A DNA stretch of 64,000 nucleotides from Ypsolopha sequella (Eukaryota; Arthropoda; Insecta; Lepidoptera; Ypsolophidae), in the NCBI GenBank assembly GCA_934047225.1, contig OW204009.1, forward strand, positions 15,566,501 through 15,630,500. Direction: 5' to 3'. The notes beneath the pieces are model-generated. The model saw only the letters and a program-made list of their open reading frames with translations. It made no database searches and had not been told where the DNA came from. A program made the position numbers and the translations under genes. Below are positions 54,156 through 64,000 of the stretch, in pieces (position 1 is the stretch's first letter; each line of letters opens with the position of its first letter).

Positions 54156-54691
54156 TCTAAATATATAAAATAAAGTCGTGTTAGTTACACCACTTATAAC
54201 TCAAGATCGGCTGGGTCGATGTTAGTTATCTATTTTTTGGTGTATTCTTATCCGCTCCGAATAGCAGATTAAGTAATAAAGTATCGGATAAGTTATCGAA
54301 TAACAATAAATAAATTAATTAATTTTACGAATGCAAACAGCATGTGGTGCCATCTGTTGACAATACTACGCATATAAAAGAAACCTATTTATGTAGCGTT
54401 CTGATATCATTAAATAACATCTAAACCCCAAGTTTTAAAAATAGCTTAGTTATTCCAAGAACTATTATTTCTGCATATATTCAATACCCTACGCTAAGCC
54501 TAACAACGGTACTGAATCTACATGGGTCCCTGCCATTCTTCTTTCGCAATGGCAAGCAATAAAACATTTCTGTATTTGCAAAAAAGTTGTATTAATCTTA
54601 TTACCTTAATGAAATCCAAAAATAAGTTTAACTAAAGTTAACACGATATTATTAGACTGTTTGGCGGAACGAAGTTCGCCGGGTCAGCTAG
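54156..54691 (+). mobile_element. non-autonomous Helitron, family 2 copy B
   Basis: Starts TCTAAATATATAAAA after an A and ends with the hairpin GGCGGAACGAAGTTCGCC, then CTAG before a T. 536 bp, the sister of 29558-30091 in opposite orientation. Non-coding. Confidence 0.85.
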
Positions 54692-54761
54692 TATGAAATA
54701 AATTGTTGTTACCAGTTTGATGGTTATAGTAGTTTATGCTACAACGGCGCAAAGGAATAAA

Positions 54762-56381
54762 TTACGAGGACGATTTAAAACACGAGCGTAGCGAGTCAAA
54801 AGTGACGTACAAGTTCTGAACAGGTCCCACTATACGAGATGCGAACATAGAAGTATCCACTTCAAAAGTGACGTACAAGTTCTGAACAGGTCCCACTATA
54901 CGAGATGCGAACATAGAAGTATCCACTTCAAAAGTGACGTACAAGTTCTGAACAGGTCCCACTATACGAGATGCGAACATAGAAGTATCCACTTCAAAAG
55001 TGACGTACAAGTTCTGAACAGGCCCCACTTTACGAGATGCGAACATAGAAGTATCCACTTCAAAAGTGACGTACAAGTTCTGAACAGGCCCCACTTTACG
55101 AGATGCGAACATAGAAGTATCCACTTCAAAAGTGACGTACAAGTTCTGAACAGGCCCCCCTATACGAGATGCGAACATAGAAGTATCCACTTCAAAAGTG
55201 ACGTACAAGTTCTGAACAGGCCCCCCTATACGAGATGCGAACATAGAAGTATCCACTTCAAAAGTGACGTACAAGTTCTGAACAGGCCCCACTTTACGAG
55301 ATGCGAACATAGAAGTATCCACTTCAAAAGTGACGTACAAGTTCTGAACAGGCCTCACTATACGAGATGCGAACATAGAAGTATCCACTTCAAAAGTGAC
55401 GTACAAGTTCTGAACAGGCCCCACTTTACGAGATGCGAACATAGAAGTATCCACTTCAAAAGTGACGTACAAGTTCTGAACAGGCCCCACTATACGAGAT
55501 GCGAACATAGAAGTATCCACTTCAAAAGTGACGTACAAGTTCTGAACAGGCCCCACTATACGAGATGCGAACATAGAAGTATCCACTTCAAAAGTGACGT
55601 ACAAGTTCTGAACAGGCCTCACTATACAAGATGCGAACATAGAAGTATCCACTTCAAAAGTGACGTACAAGTTCTGAACAGGCCTCACTATACGAGATGC
55701 GAACATAGAAGTATCCACTTCAAAAGTGACGTACAAGTTCTGAACAGGCCCCACTATACGAGATGCGAACATAGAAGTATCCACTTCAAAAGTGACGTAC
55801 AAGTTCTGAACAGGCCCCACTATACGAGATGCGAACATAGAAGTATCCACTTCAAAAGTGACGTACAAGTTCTGAACAGGCCCCACTATACGAGATGCGA
55901 ACATAGAAGTATCCACTTCAAAAGTGACGTACAAGTTCTGAACAGGCCTCACTATACGAGATGCGAACATAGAAGTATCCACTTCAAAAGTGACGTACAA
56001 GTTCTGAACAGGCCCCACTTTACGAGATGCGAACATAGAAGTATCCACTTCAAAAGTGACGTACAAGTTCTGAACAGGCCCCACTTTACGAGATGCGAAC
56101 ATAGAAGTATCCACTTCAAAAGTGACGTACAAGTTCTGAACAGGCCTCACTATACGAGATGCGAACATAGAAGTATCCACTTCAAAAGTGACGTACAAGT
56201 TCTGAACAGGCCTCACTATACAAGATGCGAACATAGAAGTATCCACTTCAAAAGTAATCAGTGGGTCTACCGCGTAATTCTCATTTTCATCAACATCAAC
56301 TTGAGATTGAAATTTGTCGTGCGTGCGACGACGCCCGCCTGACATGCCATCTCTTTTGCACGCGTTGAATTTCGCATGCAT
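54762..56381 (-). CDS. 539-codon frame through a 66-bp satellite (doubtful gene)
   Basis: On the minus strand an ATG at 56381 opens a frame with 42 unique codons, then 22 copies of a 22-residue unit (TFEVDTSMFASRIVGPVQNL plus YV) and a short tail. No known domain is recognised. The unit has 66 bp (22 codons) and lacks a stop, so the frame stays open automatically. Four of the five variable sites between units change the residue (R/C, I/K, V/G, G/R), which argues against protein-level constraint. The N-terminal codons lie within an inverted repeat. I regard it as a satellite first and a gene only if transcripts exist. Confidence 0.25.
   Translation of the reverse strand: MHAKFNACKRDGMSGGRRRTHDKFQSQVDVDENENYAVDPLITFEVDTSMFASCIVRPVQNLYVTFEVDTSMFASRIVRPVQNLYVTFEVDTSMFASRKVGPVQNLYVTFEVDTSMFASRKVGPVQNLYVTFEVDTSMFASRIVRPVQNLYVTFEVDTSMFASRIVGPVQNLYVTFEVDTSMFASRIVGPVQNLYVTFEVDTSMFASRIVGPVQNLYVTFEVDTSMFASRIVRPVQNLYVTFEVDTSMFASCIVRPVQNLYVTFEVDTSMFASRIVGPVQNLYVTFEVDTSMFASRIVGPVQNLYVTFEVDTSMFASRKVGPVQNLYVTFEVDTSMFASRIVRPVQNLYVTFEVDTSMFASRKVGPVQNLYVTFEVDTSMFASRIGGPVQNLYVTFEVDTSMFASRIGGPVQNLYVTFEVDTSMFASRKVGPVQNLYVTFEVDTSMFASRKVGPVQNLYVTFEVDTSMFASRIVGPVQNLYVTFEVDTSMFASRIVGPVQNLYVTFEVDTSMFASRIVGPVQNLYVTFDSLRSCFKSSS
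54795..56246. repeat. 66-bp tandem satellite, 22 units
   Basis: Units of exactly 66 bp start TTCAAAAGTGACGTACAAGT and run from 54795 to 56246 with a partial unit after. Units differ at only a few sites, which indicates recent amplification or strong homogenisation. Confidence 0.95.
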
Positions 56382-56421
56382 TTGCTTGAAGTTGATACAA
56401 ATGAGAATTACGCGGTAGAGC
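56267..56421. repeat. inverted repeat bounding the satellite
   Basis: Segments 56267-56303 (TCTACCGCGTAATTCTCATT...) and 56382-56421 are complementary over about 38 bp. The ~80-bp loop contains GTGCGACGACGC..GCCTGAC, which is also found in the loop of the foldback element at 57093-58265. Confidence 0.65.
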
Positions 56422-56439
56422 CCCTGGTATGACTTTAGT

Positions 56440-56745
56440 AATACACACCACGAAAAATTCTACCTCGTGACGCTGGGTGGTAAAAAGTGTAAAAGAATGT
56501 ATACCTTTATTTCCGAAAATAGAGCAAGTAGTAAAAATAAAAAATAATACCGTCAAAGTGCGAAAAATAAAAAATAAAACCGGTAAAGTGCGAATCGGAC
56601 TCGCGCATAAAGGGTTCCGTACCCCTACACAATACGGGTACGGAACCCTAAAAGTAAATAACAACAATATAGATGCCATAGCAATATTAAGGCGACAAAA
56701 AACAAAGCGATAAAACGGTAGCGCCTGACAAACAATTTACCTTTA
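56440..56745. repeat. inverted copy of the 20120-20440 repeat
   Basis: A reverse-complement match to the GGTTCCG repeat in intron 1 of esterase A, including GGTACGGAACCC and the TAATATTGC/GCAATATTA segment. Confidence 0.75.
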
Positions 56746-57092
56746 ACGATACCTTTTTAGCATACAACTTTTTACGGTGGAAAGATTGCATTGCGAGACT
56801 TGACATTTTTGTACATTTTATGTTTTTGATGGGACTTAGTTTAACCCTTGAATGCTATACAGGTCCGTCCGTACGGATCCGAGCGAAAACAAACTTATGT
56901 TAGTTACTCAATCATCTAAATTACGCGACATGGCGGGAGTGCGGGCGAGTCATAGAAGAAAACATACCGAGTAGAGATGTCATGCCGGTCCATCCGATTT
57001 CGCAACACTTCTGTGTTTTCGCATCGATGGGATATCCAAGCATGAGCGCACTGAACTGTACCGACCAGAAACTGGATCTGTGCATACCTCCT
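56746..57092. other. intergenic DNA, nothing recognised
   Basis: A short 66-codon minus frame has no domain. No repeat boundary is clear. Confidence 0.4.
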
Positions 57093-58265
57093 TTTTAAGG
57101 CGATTACCGTCGCCAAATTAGCAGCTCCATGTTTGTCTGTATGAATATCGGCGGAAACGACATTGAAATAACGTTCAAATCAGTGCACAATGCGTGGTGG
57201 CTGTTACGACGCTCGCTGCGTCCTTCAAAGGGCAAAATAGGAGAAAATAATACTTTTCACATGGGCGTCATTGTTCGATTGAATAATTCTATGTTATATT
57301 TATAGCTATTAAGTTTATCTATTTATCAAAGCATAAATGAATTAAATCACCTAAGCCGCTTAGGAGCAGTAGGAAATTTAAGCCAAAAAACACAATTCAG
57401 TTGAAATAATTTTTCATATAGAAGTTTTGGTGGTACGAAAAAGAAAAATGTTGCATATGTTGTCCTAAAGTTAATAATCCATAATACATTTTTTCAATAT
57501 TTTTGGTTTGGCCATAAAACAGGAGTAGGGTTTAGAAAGTACACATTTGGTAGTATTAAGGGCCTTAAGTTGAATGTGTATGCAAATGCCTCAACTTCGT
57601 TGCTCGTGTCTCTAAAACCGTGCCAAGGAGTGTAACTCGGTGGTGTTTGTAATGGGCTTCAGTCAGTTCAGTTTGACAGGCGTGCGACGACGCTGGCCTA
57701 ACGTGTCATCTCATTTCCACTCGTTGAATTTCGAGTAACGCGGTATTGGCGCTGGATTTTATGATGGAAGTCAAATTAGATGACGAAAAATTACTTTTTT
57801 ACGGAGAGATGGAGGGAGTCAGGGGCTAACACCGCCTTAGTATCGCCCAATGGGTACTTTCTAAAACCTTCTCCTCGTTTATGGCCGAACCAAAAATGTT
57901 GAAAAAATTCAGGTGAATTGAAACTGTAAGACAACACATGCAACATTTTTCTTTTTCATACCATCAAAACTTCTATATGAAAAAAATATATCAACCGAAT
58001 AGTGGTTTTTGGCTTTAATTCCCTACTGCTCCAAGCGGCTTGGTCGTTTTAATTCATTCATGCTTTGACTAACTTGATAGCTATAAACATAACATAGGAT
58101 TATTTAATCGAATAATCACGTCCATGTGAAAAGTATTATTTTCTCCTATTTTGCCCTATCAACGACGCAGCGAGCGTCGCGTCGTAACAGCCACTGTGAT
58201 TTGCGCGTCGATATTCGTACCGACAACCATCGAGCTGCTAATTTGGCGACACTAAGCGCCTTAAG
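57093..58265. mobile_element. 1.2-kb foldback element
   Basis: The left arm is 57093-57560 and the right arm 57838-58265, imperfect inverted repeats of about 450 bp. Shared blocks include GTCGCCAAATTAGCAGCTC, ACTTTTCACATGG, GCATATGTTGTC-like and TAGAAAGTAC. The 280-bp loop carries a piece similar to the satellite flank (about 57680-57740) and about 64 bp similar to esterase intron 1 (57766-57829). No transposase. Confidence 0.75.
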
Positions 58266-58409
58266 GTCTTCTCGCTCTCGCTCTAACTAAGGCCGCGGGG
58301 CCACGCGTCAAAATATACTTATTTTGTAGGTTTTCTTTTTATATTATCATTATTTAAAAACTAAACCATAATTATACAAAGTAATTCGGTAAGACTTCAT
58401 TTCCAAAAT

Positions 58410-60084
58410 ATAGGAAATTCTGAAATTCCTTCCTTAACAACTAAAGATTTAAATTCAAGCCCTGGGCTTGCGCAGGATCTTTTAATAGATAACGTACCGC
58501 AGTGTCTTTCTGTTAATTCATTAACTGTAATTAAAGCATTTAAATCGCTTAACTTGAAAAAAACCGAGGACTTATTGGGCCTATCTGTGAAAGTTATAAG
58601 TTCTGTTATTGATTTAATAGCTCCTTATTTGGCATTAATTTTTAATAAATGTGTAGATGATGGTGTCTTTCCTGACTTAATGAAGTTTAGTAAATTGATC
58701 CCCCTTTTTAAATCAGGCGACAACGGTGACCTGTGTCAGTTTTACCGGTTTTGAGTAAGGTTTTTGAAAAAATAGTTTTTAATCAATTGTTATTTCATTT
58801 TAATTTAAATAAGTTGCTTCACTTTGAACAATATGGATTCATTAGAGGGAGGTCAACCACAGATGCAGGAGTTGCTTTAGTTAAGCACACTTTTGATGCT
58901 TGGGAAGAAAAGCAGGATGCATTTTGGTGTATTTTGTGACCTCTCGAAAGCCTTCGATTGCGTTAATCATGAAACACTCTTATGTAAATTAGATCACTAC
59001 GGAGTGAGGGGCAAATCTTTGGCGTTAATGAAGTCGTATCTTAGTGATCGTATTCAAAAGGTAGACATTAATGGGGCAAAATCATGTGGAGCATTAGTTA
59101 AAATGGGTGTCCCGCAGGGTTCCATATTGGGGCCCTTGCTGTTTTTAATTTACATAAATGACCTTCCCTATTTAATTAAAGACTTAACTAAGATAGTACT
59201 ATTCGCAGACGACACGTCACTTATTTTTAAAGTTAATAGACGTAAAGATATCCTTGACGACGCGAATACAACTTTATCACTGGTGCTTGATTGGTTTACT
59301 GTAAATAATTTAGTTTTAAACGCAAAAAAGACGAAATGTATAAAATTCACGTTACCAAATGTAATTCAAGTGGATTGTAATTTGCTTTTGCAGGGGTCCA
59401 AGCTGGAATTAGTTAACGAAACTAAATTTTTGGGCATTACGGTAGACTCTCGTCTTCAGTGGGGTCCCCACATAGAAGCCCTATGTGGTAGACTTAGTTC
59501 GGCCGCATACGCTGTTAGACGCATAAGGCAAATTACTGATGTAGATACTGCTAGACTAGTCTATTTTAGTTACTTTCACAGCATTTTGTCATACGGCATG
59601 CTGTTATGGGGTAGAGCCGCGGATACAGACGCAGTCTTTGTTTTGCAGAAGAGAGCAATTCGGGCTATTTATAATATGAAGCACCGGGATTCATTAAGAG
59701 AAAAGTTCAAAGAAATTAATATAGTTCAAAGAAATTAATATATTAACTGTTCCTTGTGAATATATTTACCAAGTCCTTAGATATGTCAGAAAAAATGTTG
59801 AGTCTCTCCCAAGGCTTGGTGAGCAACATTGTAAGGAAACCAGAAATGAGTATAAACTGGCTTTTCCAAAAATCAGACTCGCCAAAGTGAGTACCTCTAT
59901 CGTAGGACATGGTATAAGATTTTACAATAAACTTCCAAAGGAGGTCCTTACTTTGTCAGAGATTAAGTTTAAACAGTATATTTAGCAGGGCCTACTGAAA
60001 AAGGCATATTATAAAATAAATGAATATTTGGATGATGGTGAAGCATGGTGTTATAGTGATACTGATTTTGATGATAGTAGATAA
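58410..60084 (+). pseudogene. decayed CR1-like LINE ORF2
   Basis: Successive frames give the RT approach (LSVKVISSVIDLIAPYLALI), then VLPVLSKVFEKIVFNQLL, then motif A FCDLSKAFDCV, motif B MGVPQGSILGP, motif C LFADDTSLIF, the thumb (FLGITVDS) and the C-terminal tail. Breaks: a small deletion near 58730 that removes the usual SNYRP block, one extra base near 58915-58925, a 19-bp tandem duplication at 59705-59742, and a TAG near 59982. It is related to, but clearly diverged from, the LINE at 36040-41080. The endonuclease is missing. Confidence 0.85.
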
Positions 60085-61002
60085 TAATTTAATTAATTAA
60101 TATAATTTCCTAACTTTTGATTCCTCTTAAGAGTTAACATTAATTAATTACAGACTGTAAAAGGAAATAGACTATATGAGACAGGTAGGCAAAGATATAT
60201 ATGTTTTTCTTTTTTCATTAACCTGAATTCCTGCTGTCTTATATTTTCTTATCCCTTGGTTAAAGTAGATTGTTTGTAAGTAATTTGATGTATAGTATAA
60301 GTTTATGTTGAAAAAAAAAAGACATGATCTTGCCAAGTTTCTTGCCCGTTCTTCTTAGCAAGACTAATCGAATGGGCGGAGGTAGGCATGTATTTATATA
60401 TGTAACCTATTACTATGTAGTATATAGGATGGGATTTGGTCGGCTGCCTGGATTCGTGCTGGGGGCTCGGTTGGTGATCATTGAACCTGTTCCTGGTCCC
60501 TGGCCGGGTCTCCGGTATGGGTTCGGGCGGTTGATTGGATTTCACCTTGTATAATAATATTTTACCTATAATTTTAATCGTATATATATTGCTACATAAA
60601 TTAAAAAAACATTTAATCTAAGTAGTTCATGCACATTTATTATTTTATTACATATATTTTTAAAAGATTAAAATTTGACTTGTGAAACGTGTATTATATA
60701 TACCTACTTTGCAAAATAAACTTTATGAATTTTGAATTTAGGTATTTAAATTGGAAATAAAAAACGGTAGTTTGTGGAATTCTCGAGTACGAAAAAATAA
60801 ATTAGAAGGTACAGCTTGCAATTTGTTAGGCATATATCAAACTACTTTTTTTAAATTCTGCTCGAAATTTTAACTAGCCATTGTATTTTTAAAGAACCAG
60901 GATTTTATTCTGACATATCAAACAAGATGCCCAACATTTTTTTAGAGCGAGACGCAGAATTAGGGACTGACAAGATCTTAAAGCGAATTGTTTTTGTTGT
61001 AG
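60085..61002. other. LINE 3' region and intron remnant of esterase C
   Basis: The part at 60085-60740 is probably LINE 3' UTR plus a GC-richer insert (60360-60550) of unknown nature. From about 60882 the sequence matches the 3' end of intron 1 of esterases A and B (TGTATTTTTAAAG, TATTCTGACAT, CTTAAAGCGAATTG) up to the acceptor at 61001-61002. Confidence 0.5.
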
Positions 61003-62288
61003 GCCCCATTACCTGGACCACTGTGGACAGAAACGTTTGAAGCTAATGGTACTGACATAATATGTACCCAATACATCATTGAAGAATTTGCACCTCTCAT
61101 GAACAACATGGATATGAAGGAAGATTGTTTGATCGCTAATGTCTACGTCCCAGATACAGAAGAAATCAACTTACCTGTAGTTGTGATTGTCCATGGAGGT
61201 GCATACCAAATGGGTTGGGGCAATTTGTTACCCCCAACAAGTATGGCGGCAGAAGGCAATTATATTGCCGTCAATTTTAACTATAGACTTGGTATCAACG
61301 GATTTTTGTGCTTGGGGACCGAAGATATACCTGGTAATGCAGGAATGAAGGATCAAGTGGCTGCTCTGCGTTGGGTGAAATAAAACATTGCCAGCTTCGG
61401 CGGCAACCCCGATGACATTACACTAACAGGTTACAGTGCTGGAGCTGGATCTGTTGACTTACTTATGCTTTCAGAAATGACACATGGCCTGTTTAACAAG
61501 GTGATTCCAGAGAGTGGAGTTGCAGTGGCAGTATGGAGTGTGCAACAAGATCCAACAGAATTCGCAAAAGAATTTGCTGAAACCCACTTACAATTCGAAA
61601 CCGATGACATCCATGCTTTGAATGATTTCTATAAAACGAAACCTCTTGAGGATTTGGTATTGAATAATCATCATCTTTATTACAGAGAAGATTCCACTTT
61701 TGTTTTTGTTCCTTGCATCGAGCGAGAAACTGGATCTGACAACATAGAAGTATTTCTTAAAGATGCTCCTGTTGATATTATTAGGAACGGCAACTACAAT
61801 CAATTGCCAGTGCTCATTGGTTTTGCTGAAATGGAAGGTATATTAAGACTAGATATGTTTGAGGAATGGAAAGATCAAATGAATGAACAATTTGAAGACT
61901 TCTTACCAGCAGATTTGATTTTTGAAAGTGTGGAGCAAAAAGTGGAAGTAGCACAAAAGGTCAAAACATTCTACTTCGGCGATGAAGCAGTAAGCAATGA
62001 AACGATGCAGAATTACATAGACTATTTTGGCGATGTGATGTTTGCTTACCCTACATTATGGTCTGTAAGGCTGCAAGTAGAAGCGGGCAATAATGATATC
62101 TACTTGTATGAATACTCGTTTATTGACGATATGCTTCAGTCCGCAAATCACTACAATTATCGTGGTGCCACACATACCGCTCAAACAATGGCACTCAATT
62201 CCGTCGGAGATTTAAGCATGTACTCTGAGGAATACAGAAATATGATAGAACTAATAAGAAAATTGTGGATAAATTTTTATAAAACCGG
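61003..62288 (+). pseudogene. esterase C exon 2 with a nonsense codon
   Basis: Acceptor and donor match esterases A and B. The 428 codons include HGGAY, GYSAG, FAEMEG and GATHTAQ, all key residues for a carboxylesterase. One TAA at 61381-61383 (exon codon 127) replaces the GAA seen in both paralogues in VKENIAS, ending translation before the nucleophile Ser. Everything after it is still in frame and well conserved, so the loss is recent, a polymorphism or a sequencing error. No exon 1 is visible between esterase B and this exon. Exon 3 may lie beyond the window. Confidence 0.85.
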
Positions 62289-63341
62289 GTGAGTGTTTTA
62301 TCAATACTTAAATCAATTATCTGTATACATTTAATTTTCCATGAGTGTTTAAGGTGGACGGTCCAAGGACAATTTCAAACAAATTTTTGGGAACCAACAA
62401 TGGCGACAGAAGTATTGTAATTTCATCTGTTACTTTTTTCTACACGTTCAATTAATTTTAAAGTCGCGAATAATCAGTTTTTTTACAAATTAATTGTTTA
62501 TACAATCTTACTATGCTCTTTAAAACTTTCATAAATTGTATTACGAAATGTTTTAAATAGCAAAATTACATTGTTAAACATTTTGTTTGTATAACAACGG
62601 ATTCTTTGCAAGTTTAAAATTAATTGAACTTAAAATTATTGGAATTTATAAAAAACAGAAACAAAAAGAAAATCTTTGGAACCCTTAAAGATAAATTCAT
62701 GAAATTTGGCACAAAAATAGCATTAATTTTCCCACATATGGGTGTAAAAAAAATTTGAAAATTTTTGAAATTGTTTAAAATATTTCCAAAACAAAAGTGA
62801 GAAAAATAAAAAATATTAGCCTAAAAATACAATATGGGTATCAAATTGTAGATATTAAAAAGCTGAATGTATACTTTTAATATATTTACTGACACTGGTT
62901 TCAGAAAATCTTTAAAAAACCCCAAAAATATGTATGTACCCCCCTTATCTCCGACACTGGTAAATCGAAAAATATGGAAAAAATGTCAATTATAGATCAT
63001 AACTGGCCAATTACAGAAAAACTATAGCGATTAAAAAAAAATCAGCATTAATGAGAAATATAAAAAAAGAAGCAAAATACATAAAAAAAACATTTTATAA
63101 AGATACAATATGGGTATCAAATTGTAGGTACCTATTTAAAAGTTAATTAGAAAAATATATATTTTTCATATATTTACTAAAAGTGGTTCCGAGAAATCTT
63201 TAAAAAACCTCAAAAATAGATTTCTTCCAGCAAACCCGGATTGATAAACAGAAGACATAATTAAAAGTAATTTTGTTTAAGTTAACATTATATCATTGCA
63301 GTATAGAAACGCAGATGAAATGTAAATCTGAATGTGAGGAG
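62289..63341. other. AT-rich DNA with a two-copy repeat
   Basis: Segments 62826-62945 and 63103-63225 are direct copies about 277 bp apart (ATACAATATGGGTATCAAAT and AATCTTTAAAAAACC blocks). The part at 62535-62620 resembles 4650-4735. No exon 3 of esterase C was recognised. Confidence 0.5.
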
Positions 63342-63413
63342 CTTTTAACCGGGATTCGAACCCGGGACCTCTCGCTTACCGGGCGATTGCTCTACCAACT
63401 GAGCTATCCAGGT
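63342..63413 (-). tRNA. tRNA-like sequence, probably pseudo-tRNA or SINE head
   Basis: The minus strand has TAGCTCAGTTGGTAGAGC (box A, D arm), an anticodon stem-loop and a T arm with CCGGGTTCGAATCCCGG (box B). D and T stems are perfect. The anticodon loop would be CCGGTAA: anticodon GGT (Thr) but with C where U33 is near-universal. The acceptor ends ACCTGGA and TTAAAAG hardly pair. A functional tRNA is unlikely. Confidence 0.5.
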
Positions 63414-63453
63414 CTCAACACAACTCGTGAATTTACCCATACGCTTTTCTATA

Positions 63454-64000
63454 TTTATTTATTTATTTATTTATAAAAAAGGTACACCAACAATGTCAAC
63501 ACAAACAACATAAATATATATACATTGGGCCTTGTTCTGGTGTTGCCATCAATGACAGGTGAACACAGCATTATCAGAAAACATTAGCATCAATAGAAAT
63601 TACAAAAAACTAGTTAATATTAACAATCCAAACATACACATAAACTAATTTAAATCTAAGTTTAAAATCTAGACAGACAGTTAGCACAAATTACTTAACA
63701 ATATAATAAAATTAAAATATATATATCATTTATAAAAATATATATATGTGCACAAATATTTAATAACACAAATTTCAAAAATTTCTAAAAAGAGAGAAAA
63801 AAAATATTATTATGTATATACAATCGTTAAATATTCAAATTTAAGGATGTAATATCTTATATTTAAAGTTACAAGCTTTATCAGAAAAAATATCAAGGGA
63901 GTGAGTCTTCCACATTTTGTTGTAAGTGCTACAGAATCTTACATCTGGTGCATTTCGACCAAGGTTTGTGTAGCCGCTGGCTACAGGAATGCAGAGCTGA
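63454..64000 (-). mobile_element. LINE 3' end running off the window
   Basis: On the minus strand, coding sequence enters at the right edge, stops at 63841, and a 3' UTR leads to a (TAAA)n tail at about 63454-63475. The tail type matches the fragment at 180-540. Confidence 0.5.
63841..63999 (-). pseudogene. LINE ORF C-terminus, partial at window edge
   Basis: The 52-codon frame reads SGYTNLGRNAPDVRFCSTYN then KMWKTHSLDIFSD, to a TAA at 63841-63843. The T.LGRNAP..R....YN......DIF order resembles the C-terminal helical tail of CR1/Jockey-group ORF2 proteins. The remainder lies outside the window. Confidence 0.4.

Overview
The window looks like nuclear DNA of an insect, most likely a moth or butterfly. 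The reasons are intron-bearing secreted carboxylesterases, Helitrons with A/T insertion sites, tRNA-derived SINEs and several non-LTR retrotransposon families of the kinds common in Lepidoptera. I cannot name the species. There are no bacterial operons, plasmid features or CRISPR arrays.

The host content is a tandem cluster of carboxylesterase paralogues on the + strand. Esterase A (13014-28026) has three exons encoding about 579 residues. Esterase B (45355-52244) has three exons encoding about 574 residues. Esterase C (61003-62288) shows only a large central exon, with an in-frame TAA before the catalytic serine; no first exon was found, and a last exon would lie beyond the window. A and B share exon boundaries and phases, and they keep matching intron sequence, including a SINE at the same place. 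The cluster therefore arose by segmental duplication, after which transposons rebuilt the introns. The only other host-like coding sequence is an orphan terminal exon of a C2H2 zinc-finger gene (3648-3797, minus strand).

Layout. 1-12.9 kb: LINE fragments, MITEs, a 93-bp satellite, a LINE ORF1, a nested palindrome and a row of Helitrons. 13-28 kb: esterase A; its long introns hold an OTU-like protease relic, a 124-bp satellite with inverted units, MITEs, a SINE and an internally deleted LINE. 28-45 kb: a second Helitron family, a foldback element swollen by a 17-bp minisatellite, a nearly complete CR1-like LINE (36.0-41 kb) and a 5'-truncated RNase H-bearing LINE (41.2-44.6 kb) with a target-site duplication. 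45-52 kb: esterase B with a THAP-like exon, a hAT element and an IS630/Tc1/mariner-type deletion derivative in its introns. 53-61 kb: an interrupted MITE, a Helitron, a 66-bp satellite open for 539 codons, a 1.2-kb foldback element and a decayed LINE. 61-64 kb: esterase C, AT-rich DNA, a tRNA-like sequence and a LINE tail.

I found no clear new biological system. The most rewarding points are the duplication history recorded in the esterase introns, the UAAUG stop-start junction and SGNH-like ORF1 of the CR1-like LINE, the coding-length 66-bp satellite, and the foldback elements that carry other repeats. All homology calls come from reading motifs by eye; no searches were run.
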